Assembly (NCBI GenBank): GCA_031265025.1
Contig: JAISDF010000089.1
Location: forward strand, 1-8,145
Direction: 5' to 3'
Source of the DNA: Spirochaetaceae bacterium
GTDB taxonomy: Bacteria > Spirochaetota > Spirochaetia > Treponematales > Breznakiellaceae
DNA: 8,145 nucleotides
This document shows, in pieces, positions 1-5,880 of this stretch (positions are counted from its first letter, which is position 1; every line of letters begins with the position of its first letter). The position numbers were made by a program, and so were the translations under genes. A model generated the notes under the pieces. It searched no databases. It was not told the origin of the DNA and saw nothing but the letters and a program-made list of their open reading frames with translations.

Positions 1-2
1 GG

Positions 3-1598
3 GCCGCGTTCAGAAATTCGGGATTTGCCTTTCCCAGGGAAAGGGTGCTTATCATCCTGGCCCCGGCCGGGGTAAAGAAGGAAGGCGCGGCCCTGGACCT
101 GCCCATAGCCCTGGCGGTGATGGCCGCCGCCGGACTTATCCCCGATCCCGGCGACCTCATGGTTCTGGGGGAGCTTGAACTTTCAGGCAGGCTGCGTCCT
201 GTCCGGGGAGTGCTGGCCGCGACCGCCGCCGGGCTTAAAGAAGGGGCAAAGGGCTTTATTGTCCCTTTGGAAAACGCCGGGGAAGCGGCCATACTTGCCG
301 GGGGCCTGTTCAGCGCGCCTTCCTCCCTGAGCGGGGCGGTACAGGCCCTGGTGTACCGGGAACAGCGGGGGACCCTTCCGGCCTGGCATGAATGGGAAGC
401 CGGCAAAGGGCCGGGCGGCGTACCGGGCGGTGCGGAGGGAAACGGCAGGGCCCGAGATAACGCGGCCCTGTACGCCGGGGATTTCAGTGAGGTGAAGGGG
501 CAGGAACGGTACAAGCGGGCCCTGGAAATAGCCGCCGCCGGAGCCCACAATCTCCTGGTGTTCGGTCCGCCGGGCGCGGGGAAAACCATGCTGGCAAGGC
601 GCTTTCCTTCTATCGCGGCGGCCCTCACCCTCGAAGAGGCGGTGGAGGTAACGAGGCTTCACAGCCTGGCCGGAAAGTTCGGCGGCGGAATACCCGCCGG
701 GGAAGCGCCCGGTCCTTCAGGAGGTGGGATACAGGACCCCCGCGGGATGGCGGCCTGTAGTTATCCGGCGCTTATCAGCGCCCCGCCTTTCAGGTCTCCC
801 CATCATTCGGCCAGCGCCGAGGGCATCATTGGCGGCGGCAAACAGGTGCGGCCCGGCGAAATAAGCCTGGCCCACCTGGGCGCCCTGTTCCTTGATGAGG
901 CCCCGGAATACCGTTCCCCGGTGCTCAGGGCCCTCAGGGAACCTCTGGAAGACAGGGTGGTAACCATTTCCAGGGCCGAGGGCCCCCTGCGCCTTCCGGC
1001 TGATTTTCAGCTCATCCTGGCCGCCAATTCCTGTCCCTGCGGCAGGCTTGGCATACCGGAGCGCGATAGAGAAGCAGGGACTCTCCTCGATTCCGGGAAA
1101 ACTCCCGAATCCGGGCAGGGCAAAACAAAAAGCGCCGTTTTTTCCGGCTGTTTCTGTTCCCCCGACGAAATTTACCGGTACTGGCGTAAAATCGGGGCGC
1201 CCCTTCTGGACCGCGTCGAGTTGAGGGTTCCGGCATTGCCGGGGGATTCCATTCTTTCGGGAAAAACCGGGGAACACAGCGCGGACATAGCCGGGCGTGT
1301 CCTTGAGGCAGTGGAAATCCAGCGGGAACGCTACAAAAACACCCCAATACGGAGGAATTCCCGCATGAGCCCTGCCATGCTGGACAGGTTTTGCGGCCTT
1401 GACAGCCGGACGCAGCGTATCTTCGCCTCGGCTGTTGAACAATTGGGGCTTTCGGGCCGGGCCTGTCACGCCATACTGAAAACGGCCCGGACCATAGCGG
1501 ACCTTGAGGCCGGCAGCGCCATAAAAGAGGTTCACCTCCTTGAGGCCATAGAACACCGCCGTCTGGGTAATGATCCCTATGACATACTTGCCGGTTGA
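3..1598 (+). CDS. comM: ComM/YifB-family Mg-chelatase-like AAA+ ATPase, 5'-truncated by window edge
   Basis: The reading frame is open from base 3, so the gene enters from the left. The GTG at 45 is an internal Val codon, because the codons before it (RNSGFAFPRER) match the family's conserved ChlI-like region. Roughly 70 N-terminal residues are probably missing. In order: the end of the ChlI/Lon-protease-like domain; a Walker A motif GPPGAGKT (564-587); RSPHHSAS; a Walker B motif LFLDEAPEY (885-911); the sensor-1 Asn and CPCG (1026-1043); a CxC pair (1149-1157); LLDRVELRVP; and a C-terminal Mg_chelatase_C domain ending ILKTARTIADL...HLLEAIEHR. Known role: ComM is a hexameric helicase that promotes branch migration during integration of transforming DNA; in non-competent bacteria its role is unclear. 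Oddities: Gly/Pro-rich insertions after the ChlI domain and before RSPHHS, plus a long insert between CPCG and CxC. The family assignment is secure; the physiological role is inferred. Confidence 0.93.
   Translation, partial: AAFRNSGFAFPRERVLIILAPAGVKKEGAALDLPIALAVMAAAGLIPDPGDLMVLGELELSGRLRPVRGVLAATAAGLKEGAKGFIVPLENAGEAAILAGGLFSAPSSLSGAVQALVYREQRGTLPAWHEWEAGKGPGGVPGGAEGNGRARDNAALYAGDFSEVKGQERYKRALEIAAAGAHNLLVFGPPGAGKTMLARRFPSIAAALTLEEAVEVTRLHSLAGKFGGGIPAGEAPGPSGGGIQDPRGMAACSYPALISAPPFRSPHHSASAEGIIGGGKQVRPGEISLAHLGALFLDEAPEYRSPVLRALREPLEDRVVTISRAEGPLRLPADFQLILAANSCPCGRLGIPERDREAGTLLDSGKTPESGQGKTKSAVFSGCFCSPDEIYRYWRKIGAPLLDRVELRVPALPGDSILSGKTGEHSADIAGRVLEAVEIQRERYKNTPIRRNSRMSPAMLDRFCGLDSRTQRIFASAVEQLGLSGRACHAILKTARTIADLEAGSAIKEVHLLEAIEHRRLGNDPYDILAG
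1089..1111. repeat. Imperfect inverted repeat inside the comM insert
   Basis: GATTCCGGGA (1089-1098) and TCCCGAATC (1103-1111) pair over nine bases with one bulged C, around a 4-base loop. The repeat lies in the stretch between the conserved CPCG and CxC motifs. By memory that spacer is usually about 8 residues, but here it is about 35. The half-site reappears as ATCCGGG just downstream. It may be a relic of a small palindromic insertion tolerated in frame, or chance in GC-rich DNA. Confidence 0.35.
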
Positions 1599-1624
1599 CA
1601 CTATCGGTGTTTTTATGTCATTAT
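1595..1624 (+). promoter_or_regulatory. Probable sigma70-type promoter of rplM-rpsI
   Basis: A perfect -35 box TTGACA (1595-1600) overlaps the comM TGA stop (1596-1598). After an 18-bp spacer comes CATTAT (1619-1624, 4 of 6 consensus matches), preceded by TGT (1616-1618), an extended -10 element. Transcription would start near 1631, giving a leader of about 40 nt before rplM. Inverted-repeat arms ATGACATA (1579-1586) and TATGTCAT (1614-1621) bracket the -35 box and overlap the -10 element, so a bound repressor is conceivable. Confidence 0.55.
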
Positions 1625-1670
1625 GGTGTACTTACGGATTATTCCGGTTCAATACAGGTAAAGGTAAATC

Positions 1671-2099
1671 ATGAAGACTGAATTTGTTAAACCCGCTGAG
1701 GCTGAACGAAAGTGGTTTGTTATTGACGCCGGCGGGAAAATTCTCGGCAGGGTGGCGGCCAGAGTCGCTTCCATAGTGCGGGGCCAGGAAAAGACCCTAT
1801 ACGCTCCTCATCAGGAACTGGGTGATTTTGTGGTGGTAATCAACGCCGATAAAATCGCTGTTTCTGGCCGCAAGGCCCGGAACAAGATGTACCACAAGCA
1901 TACAGGATATGTCGGAGGGCTCAAGTCCCAGAATTTCGAGGCCCTCATTGCCAGGCATCCCGGTTCTCCGCTGCAACTGGCTGTCAAGGGCATGCTTCCC
2001 AAAGGACCGCTGGGCCGCAAGCTGCTCAAAAACGTCAAGGTCTATGCCGGAGGCAGCCATCCCCACGGGGCCCAGAATCCCCAGCTTATTGAACTTTAG
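1671..2099 (+). CDS. rplM: 50S ribosomal protein L13
   Basis: The product is 142 aa, the usual length for bacterial L13, an early-assembling protein of the large ribosomal subunit that binds 23S rRNA. Family landmarks in order: W15-VIDA, LGRVA (25-29), GDFVVVINADKI (51-62), YHKHTGY (74-80), VKGMLPKGPLGR (105-116), and the C-terminal KVYAG...HPHGAQNP (123-137). The ATG is placed by this alignment and by a modest purine-rich site AAAGG at 1660-1664. It is the first gene after the promoter at 1595-1624, and its stop overlaps the Shine-Dalgarno of rpsI, so the two ribosomal genes form one operon as in most bacteria. In E. coli, L13 represses its own operon; nothing in the short leader here proves or excludes that. 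Confidence 0.98.
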   Translation: MKTEFVKPAEAERKWFVIDAGGKILGRVAARVASIVRGQEKTLYAPHQELGDFVVVINADKIAVSGRKARNKMYHKHTGYVGGLKSQNFEALIARHPGSPLQLAVKGMLPKGPLGRKLLKNVKVYAGGSHPHGAQNPQLIEL

Positions 2100-2102
2100 G
2101 AG
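2098..2102 (+). promoter_or_regulatory. Ribosome binding site of rpsI overlapping the rplM stop
   Basis: AGGAG begins inside the rplM TAG stop (2097-2099) and sits 8 nt before the rpsI ATG at 2111. Ribosomes ending on rplM cover this site, which favours translational coupling and equal output of L13 and S9. Confidence 0.7.
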
Positions 2103-2110
2103 TTATAAGG

Positions 2111-2503
2111 ATGATTAAAAACCTCGGAATAGGTACAGGCAGAAGAAAAACCTCGGTCGCCAGGGTGTATGTCAGGGACGGAGACGGCAAAATTACCATC
2201 AACGGCAGGGAACTGGGCCAGTATTTTGCCCAGGGCGAACACGCCATGATGGTGCGCCAGCCCCTGATGGTAACTTCCAGCGAAAACAAATACGATCTTT
2301 TGATCAATGTGTACGGCGGCGGGATAAACGGCCAGGCCGGGGCCTGCCGTCACGGTATTTCCCGTGCCCTTTGCCAGGTAGACCAGGCCAATTACGCCAG
2401 TCTCAGGAGCAACGGCTTCCTGACACGGGACCCCCGCATGGTTGAGCGTAAAAAGTACGGCCAGGCCGGGGCCCGCAGGCGCTTCCAGTTCTCCAAGCGT
2501 TAG
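2111..2503 (+). CDS. rpsI: 30S ribosomal protein S9
   Basis: The product is 130 aa, the normal length for bacterial S9. The N-terminal GTGRRKTSVARV (8-19), the central GGGINGQAGACRHGISRAL (69-87), RDPRMVERKKYG (106-117) and the C-terminal ARRRFQFSKR are all diagnostic. The conserved terminal Lys-Arg tail, which in known ribosomes reaches the P-site tRNA anticodon stem-loop, is intact. The start follows the AGGAG at 2098-2102. The gene lies 11 bp after rplM, and recX follows on the same strand. No GC-hairpin-plus-T-run terminator follows the stop, so read-through into recX is likely. Confidence 0.98.
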   Translation: MIKNLGIGTGRRKTSVARVYVRDGDGKITINGRELGQYFAQGEHAMMVRQPLMVTSSENKYDLLINVYGGGINGQAGACRHGISRALCQVDQANYASLRSNGFLTRDPRMVERKKYGQAGARRRFQFSKR

Positions 2504-2555
2504 TTTTGCCCCTGTCAGGGCCTTTGACCCCGGCATCTGGCCCGGCCGGATCTTC

Positions 2556-3197
2556 ATGACTATCATATCCCTCAAAACAGGAACCGATCCGGAGCTTATT
2601 CGCGTGGGCCTTTCGGACGGTTCTTTGTTTTCCCTGCGTATCTCGTATTTGGGAAACGGGATGATTCTGAACGAAAACAGCGAAATCAGCGAAAATAGTG
2701 AAATCAGCGAAAAGGCCGCCGGCGCCTTGCGTTTTGCCGCCTCCTGCTACCGCGCGGAACAGGCCGCCCTGAGACTTAGCGCCAGGGCGGAGCAGTGTTC
2801 CTTCGGCCTTTCGGCCAAGCTGGAAAAACGGGGCCATGACCAGCTCTGTATCAGGGAAGTTATGGCAAGGCTCGGCGCTCTGGGAATTGTTGACGACCGC
2901 CGTTTTGCCGAACGCTGGCTTGGGCAGAGGCTTTCCCATTCCGCCGACACCCCCCTCGGCCTTAAAGCCAAACTCCGCCGCCGGGGTATAGCCCCCCGGA
3001 CCGTTGACGAGGCCCTCAGGACATGCCTCGGCCCCCAGACCGAGGAAAGCCTTCTTGAACGGTACATGCGGAAAAAAGCCCGCGCTCCCGTTGCCGGGGG
3101 CTTGAATCCCCTTCAATTTGAGGTCAAAATGAGGTATATGCTTCGTCAGGAGGGTTTTTCCTCCGCGGTTCTGACCCGGTATTTCTTAAAAAAATAA
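2556..3197 (+). CDS. recX: Regulatory protein RecX (RecA modulator)
   Basis: The product is 213 aa, a typical RecX size or slightly longer. RecX binds RecA filaments and limits their extension and ATPase/coprotease activity. An N-terminal beta-rich segment (LIRVGLSDGSLFSLRISY, 14-31) resembles the family's N-terminal region. It is followed by three-helix repeats: A-FAASCY...FGLSAKLEKRG (about 57-93), then IREVMARLGALGIVDDRRFAERW (99-121) with the signature DD-RFA-W, GLKAKLRRRGI (135-145), and a last repeat LQFEVKMRYMLRQEGFSSAVLTRYF (186-210). The ATG at 2556 is preferred over the TTG at 2442, which lies inside rpsI, because it begins just before the conserved N-terminal strand; its upstream GGA is a weak ribosome site. 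The gene is 52 bp from rpsI and far from any recA visible here. An ENSEIS duplication sits at residues 40-51. Confidence 0.9.
   Translation: MTIISLKTGTDPELIRVGLSDGSLFSLRISYLGNGMILNENSEISENSEISEKAAGALRFAASCYRAEQAALRLSARAEQCSFGLSAKLEKRGHDQLCIREVMARLGALGIVDDRRFAERWLGQRLSHSADTPLGLKAKLRRRGIAPRTVDEALRTCLGPQTEESLLERYMRKKARAPVAGGLNPLQFEVKMRYMLRQEGFSSAVLTRYFLKK
2673..2708 (+). repeat. Two tandem 18-bp copies within recX
   Basis: GAAAACAGCGAAATCAGC (2673-2690) is followed directly by GAAAATAGTGAAATCAGC (2691-2708), with two mismatches, and then a partial third unit GAAAA. It encodes ENSEIS twice, in the linker between the N-terminal strand region and the first helical repeat. In-frame slippage duplication is the likely origin. 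Confidence 0.75.
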
Positions 3198-3247
3198 AGG
3201 GAGGTTCTGGATAAATATCTTTTTTTAGGGATTTTAGTACAAATAGA

Positions 3248-3256
3248 TGATATAAT
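3248..3256 (+). promoter_or_regulatory. Extended -10 promoter of the response-regulator gene
   Basis: TGATATAAT gives a perfect TATAAT (3251-3256) with the TGN extension directly before it. No good -35 hexamer lies 16-18 bp upstream, but a T-run at 3220-3226 and AT-rich flanks are present. This fits an extended -10 promoter. The expected start near 3263 leaves a leader of about 59 nt before the ATG at 3322 and separates this unit from the ribosomal operon. Confidence 0.6.
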
Positions 3257-3277
3257 GTAATATAGTGTGCGATTTAA

Positions 3278-3290
3278 GAACAGCATGTTC
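3278..3290. promoter_or_regulatory. Palindrome GAACA-gca-TGTTC, possible operator in the leader
   Basis: Perfect 5-bp inverted arms (3278-3282 and 3286-3290) surround 3 bases, about 15-27 bp downstream of the predicted transcription start. The position suits a repressor site, possibly for autoregulation by the HTH protein encoded just downstream. It resembles the Gram-positive LexA box GAAC-N4-GTTC but has five bases between GAAC and GTTC, so a LexA site is not claimed. Confidence 0.4.
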
Positions 3291-3294
3291 AAAC

Positions 3295-3317
3295 TGCCGG
3301 TTTGGACGGCAAGGAGA
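3295..3317 (+). promoter_or_regulatory. Strong ribosome binding site next to a small hairpin
   Basis: AAGGAGA (3311-3317) lies 4 nt before the ATG at 3322 and decides the start against the GTG at 3265. TGCCG (3295-3299) can pair with CGGCA (3307-3311) across a 7-nt loop, so a short hairpin abuts the Shine-Dalgarno and shares its first base. The site is well supported; any regulatory role of the hairpin is speculative. Confidence 0.6.
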
Positions 3318-3321
3318 CGCG

Positions 3322-3939
3322 ATGGCTAAGAGCGGAAGAAGGGTTCGCATTTTCTCAGCCCTGGAAGTCGCTAATATCTGCGGTGTGGTCAACCAGACCG
3401 CGATTAACTGGATCCGGAGCGGACATCTCAAGGCCTTTACCACCCCAGGTGGACAATACCGGGTGTATGCCGAGGACTTATCGGTTTTTCTGGAAAACCG
3501 GGGCATGCGGGTGCCTGATGAAGTAATCAGGGTGATAAAAAACGATACCGAATGGGATACCCTGATCATCATTGATGACGACCACGAACTCAACGATGTC
3601 CTCAAACGCTGGTTTGAGAAGAAATTCACCAAATATACCATAATCCAGGCTTTTGACGGTTTTGAGGCGGGAAAACAGCTCGGCACGGCCAAACCGGGAT
3701 TTATTCTCCTTGATATAGATTTGCCGGGCATAGACGGCTACGAACTGTGCAGGCGCATCAAGGAAGACCCCAATCTGGGACGGCCTTTTGTCATCATCAT
3801 CACCGGCATTGAAATTCCCGAAAACAAGAAAACCCTGCTGCGTGAATGGTCCGACGCGTTTCTTGTTAAACCCCTGAATTTCAACCAGTTGACCGGTATT
3901 ATCAAAGACCTTGAACAGAGCGTCAACACCGTCCAGTAA
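3322..3939 (+). CDS. Response regulator: N-terminal MerR/excisionase-type HTH plus C-terminal receiver
   Basis: The product is 205 aa. Residues about 8-60 form an excisionase/MerR-like winged HTH: RIFSALEVANICGVVNQTAINWIRSGHLKAF, then TPGGQYRVYAEDLSVFL. Residues about 79-200 form a CheY-like receiver with acidic cluster D85-D87, phospho-acceptor D131 in LLDIDLPGIDG, T161 and K183 in LVKPL, so all key phosphorylation residues are present. The order (DNA binding first, receiver last) is the reverse of the common OmpR/NarL layout. It is cytoplasmic and presumably binds DNA under phosphorylation control. No histidine kinase gene is adjacent. It has its own promoter and a strong ribosome site, and its 3' end overlaps the acylphosphatase gene. 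Targets are unknown; the leader palindrome at 3278-3290 is a candidate for self-regulation. Confidence 0.9.
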   Translation: MAKSGRRVRIFSALEVANICGVVNQTAINWIRSGHLKAFTTPGGQYRVYAEDLSVFLENRGMRVPDEVIRVIKNDTEWDTLIIIDDDHELNDVLKRWFEKKFTKYTIIQAFDGFEAGKQLGTAKPGFILLDIDLPGIDGYELCRRIKEDPNLGRPFVIIITGIEIPENKKTLLREWSDAFLVKPLNFNQLTGIIKDLEQSVNTVQ

Positions 3940-4213
3940 GCCCATAGCCGTTTTCGCAACCCTTACAGGCCGCGTCCAGGGCGTGGGGTTCAGGTATTCG
4001 GCCTGCCGGGAAGGGCGCAGGCTCGGTCTTGCCGGCTGGGTGAGAAATACCGGCGGCAGCGGCGTGGAGGCGTTTTTTCAGGGGCAGCGGGAAAAAGCGG
4101 AGGCCTTCCTCGAATGGCTGCGCCGGGGACCTCCGGGTGCGCGGGTAGACAATCTTGACTACAGCCGTGTAGAACCCCAGGAGGACGCCGAACCCTTCAC
4201 AATAAGATATTGA
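3911..4213 (+). CDS. acyP: Acylphosphatase
   Basis: The product is 100 aa from a TTG start; the family is usually about 90-100 aa. Acylphosphatases are small cytosolic enzymes that hydrolyse carboxyl-phosphate bonds such as acetyl phosphate. The phosphate-binding loop GRVQGVGFR (20-28) with catalytic R28, and GWVRNTGGSGVEAFFQG (42-58) with catalytic N46, are both intact, so the enzyme should be active. The frame is closed upstream by a TGA at 3890-3892, and there is no ATG or GTG before the P-loop. This leaves the TTG at 3911 (or a rarer ATA at 3944) as start. The gene therefore overlaps the response regulator by 29 bp and has no clear ribosome site, which suggests translational coupling. It ends 10 bp short of the convergent HDOD gene. 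Confidence 0.92.
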   Translation: MNRASTPSSKPIAVFATLTGRVQGVGFRYSACREGRRLGLAGWVRNTGGSGVEAFFQGQREKAEAFLEWLRRGPPGARVDNLDYSRVEPQEDAEPFTIRY

Positions 4214-4223
4214 GGCTACTGTT

Positions 4224-5717
4224 TTAGCGGGTTTCTTTCTGGAACCCGGAAGAGAATTTCTGCAAAAGGCTGTCAATCTGCTTTTTGGAAGTAATGCCGT
4301 AGTTATCCAGGACATCCTGTTCAAACTGGTCAAAAAGCACATTGCCTTTTTCGTACTCACAGAACATGTTGGCAAGGTATACGGTGTATACCAGTTCCTT
4401 GTAGTCCGCCGGCGCGGAAAGAGGATCGTGGTGGAAACGTATGGACGCGGCAAGGGACTCGGGGAAATTCCACTTTTCAGCGATGAGGGCGCCTATCTCG
4501 GCGTGGTTCATGCCGGCGGCGAGATCCTCAAAGGTAGAAGCGGGAAGGTTCTTTTCAACACAGAATTCCTTGATTTTGTTTAAAAGGTCCGGGTGCACAC
4601 TGGCAAAAACGATTTTACCCATGTCATGCAGTATGCCGCCGACATAAACATCGTCCAAAAGGTTGTTGTCCTTGCGGAAATTCTTGACAAGGTTAAAGGC
4701 ATAAAACGCGGTACGGTAGGAATGTTCCCAAAGGGCCTTCTTGTCCAGGGTGTCGTCGCCCAGTATCTTCTGGGTTCCATAGGAAAAAAGAAGGTTCTTT
4801 ATGCCCCGTATGCCGACCATCTTGACCGCTTCGGCAATGCTGTCAACTTTTTTCGCCAGCATATACTGGGCTGAATTGACGATTTTTAACAAATCGGCGG
4901 TAAGGGCGGGGTCCATGGAAATCTGCCTGGCAATATCGGTCATTTCCGATTTGGGGTCGTTGATGAGCTTTTGTACAAGAAGTATGTTTTCCGGGAACTG
5001 GGGCAGGGAATTGACATTTTCCACCACGGTAGTGGCAAGAACGGAGACATTTTCCACCTGGGCCTGGTCAAGGGGTATGACTATGCGGGCCACGGTTTCC
5101 TTGCCGGTGGCCAGAATATCAAAACAGTCCTCGTCAAGGCCGATTTTTTTGAGCATCAGCACCAGTATCACCAGGCCAAGACCGGCGCCTTCAGAATCGT
5201 CCAGAACCTGGGAAAGGGCGTCCTCAAGGTTGCTGTACTGCCTGGAACGGGCCAGTTTGTCATGGATGCGGATTAGTTCGGTCTTGGTAATCACCACATT
5301 GTTGCGGATTTCAATATGAATGATGTTTTTCTTGATTTGAAGGCTCAATTTGATGTAGAGGCCCTTTTCTTTCTGAAGCCGCAGATAATGGGCGATATTG
5401 CCGAGGGTTTCTTCCTTAAAATTGGTCATCCCCAGCTTGTAGTCATCGGGATTGTCGAGGTCCAGACCCCGTTCCATAAAGTACACCCGTTTGGTATTGG
5501 CTTTTTTGGCGTTGACGGCGAGTTCCTGGACGCAGTACACCACATAATCCTTGAGCTTTTCCTGCCCGGCGGTGCGGAGAAAGACAGTCAAAACCTGTTC
5601 AATGTATAGTTCTATCTCGTGGGGAAGGGTATAGGTCGTGATAGTCAGGGGAATACCGTTTTGTACGGCCTTCTTTATTTTTTCCTCATCAACAACCAGT
5701 TCGTGCGCAGCGGACAT
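4224..5717 (-). CDS. GHKL-ATPase-like plus HDOD domain signalling protein
   Basis: The product is 497 aa, with no signal peptide or membrane segment, so cytoplasmic. The N-terminal part (about 30-215) resembles histidine-kinase-type ATPase folds: an N-box-like CVQELAVNAKKAN with E65 and N69, and a G-box-like DDSEGAGLGL (173-182). The usual DxGxG box appears to be replaced by IRNNVVI (137-143), so ATP binding is doubtful. No phospho-acceptor His box is seen. The C-terminal part (about 233-440) is an HDOD domain: LPQFPENILLVQKL, DIARQISMDPALTADLLKIVNSA, then HD-type residues H332, H364-D365 (LHDMGK), H405 and H429-H430; the final HD-superfamily Asp appears to be N450 (YLANMF). HDOD proteins act in signal transduction, often without known catalysis. 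The start ATG has AAGGAA (5724-5729) 6 nt upstream. It is transcribed alone, divergent from the gene at 5881. Domain calls are confident; the function is unknown. Confidence 0.88.
   Translation of the reverse strand: MSAAHELVVDEEKIKKAVQNGIPLTITTYTLPHEIELYIEQVLTVFLRTAGQEKLKDYVVYCVQELAVNAKKANTKRVYFMERGLDLDNPDDYKLGMTNFKEETLGNIAHYLRLQKEKGLYIKLSLQIKKNIIHIEIRNNVVITKTELIRIHDKLARSRQYSNLEDALSQVLDDSEGAGLGLVILVLMLKKIGLDEDCFDILATGKETVARIVIPLDQAQVENVSVLATTVVENVNSLPQFPENILLVQKLINDPKSEMTDIARQISMDPALTADLLKIVNSAQYMLAKKVDSIAEAVKMVGIRGIKNLLFSYGTQKILGDDTLDKKALWEHSYRTAFYAFNLVKNFRKDNNLLDDVYVGGILHDMGKIVFASVHPDLLNKIKEFCVEKNLPASTFEDLAAGMNHAEIGALIAEKWNFPESLAASIRFHHDPLSAPADYKELVYTVYLANMFCEYEKGNVLFDQFEQDVLDNYGITSKKQIDSLLQKFSSGFQKETR
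4228..4248. terminator. Stem-loop at the convergent gene ends (weak terminator candidate)
   Basis: CGGGTTTC (4228-4235) and GGAACCCG (4241-4248) form an 8-bp stem with one G-T pair and a 5-base loop. It overlaps the last codons of the minus-strand HDOD gene and lies just after the acylphosphatase stop. No T-run follows on either strand, so it is not a classical intrinsic terminator; it could serve as an RNA 3'-end stabiliser. Confidence 0.3.
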
Positions 5718-5880
5718 GGCTCATTCCTTAATCACTAAATTTCTTTTTATTCTCTACAGTATCGGAAAAAGAACCGACCTGCATATAAATTTTATGAGAA
5801 CACACAACTATTTTATCCTATTATACTATATTTGAGCAAGGCTTATTGCTAAAAGAACATATAAATAGGATGATATTTTA
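5718..5880. promoter_or_regulatory. AT-rich divergent promoter region
   Basis: This 163-bp gap separates the divergent HDOD gene and the membrane-protein gene and is clearly more AT-rich than its flanks. A minus-strand TATAAT reads 5825 to 5820 and would serve the HDOD gene. A plus-strand TATACT (5822-5827) overlaps it and could serve the gene at 5881. Neither has a convincing -35 box. A near-perfect 15-bp AT-rich palindrome CATATAAATTTTATG (5782-5796, one mismatched pair) could be an operator. Ribosome sites are AAGGAA (5724-5729, minus) and AGGA (5867-5870, plus). The overlapping -10 boxes would make the two promoters compete. Confidence 0.4.

Noticed and set aside
45..47. GTG as the start of the ComM gene
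   Set aside because: The codons before it encode conserved ComM sequence (RNSGFAFPRER) and the frame stays open to base 3, so the gene is cut by the window edge.
717..1601. Long minus-strand open frame opposite comM
   Set aside because: It is antisense to a strongly conserved coding region, has no recognisable domain, and reflects GC-rich codon bias.
1598..1614. ACAC-tatcg-GTGT followed by five T as a comM terminator
   Set aside because: A 4-bp stem is too weak, and the same bases are better explained by the rplM promoter.
2508..2521. Terminator hairpin after rpsI (CCCTGTCAGGG)
   Set aside because: The stem is short with almost no loop, and no T-run follows.
2442..2555. N-terminal extension of RecX from a TTG inside rpsI
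   Set aside because: It overlaps the conserved S9 tail, has low-complexity content and no family match; the ATG at 2556 directly precedes RecX-like sequence.
3211..3230. Intrinsic terminator after recX from the T-run at 3220-3226
   Set aside because: No GC-rich hairpin precedes the T-run.
3265..3321. GTG start adding 19 residues to the response regulator
   Set aside because: It has no ribosome site and lies almost at the predicted transcription start, while AAGGAGA fits the ATG at 3322.
4801..5319. Plus-strand open frame opposite the HDOD gene
   Set aside because: It is a shadow of the minus-strand gene, which has two recognisable domains; the plus-strand product has low-complexity Ser/Arg-rich content and no motif.
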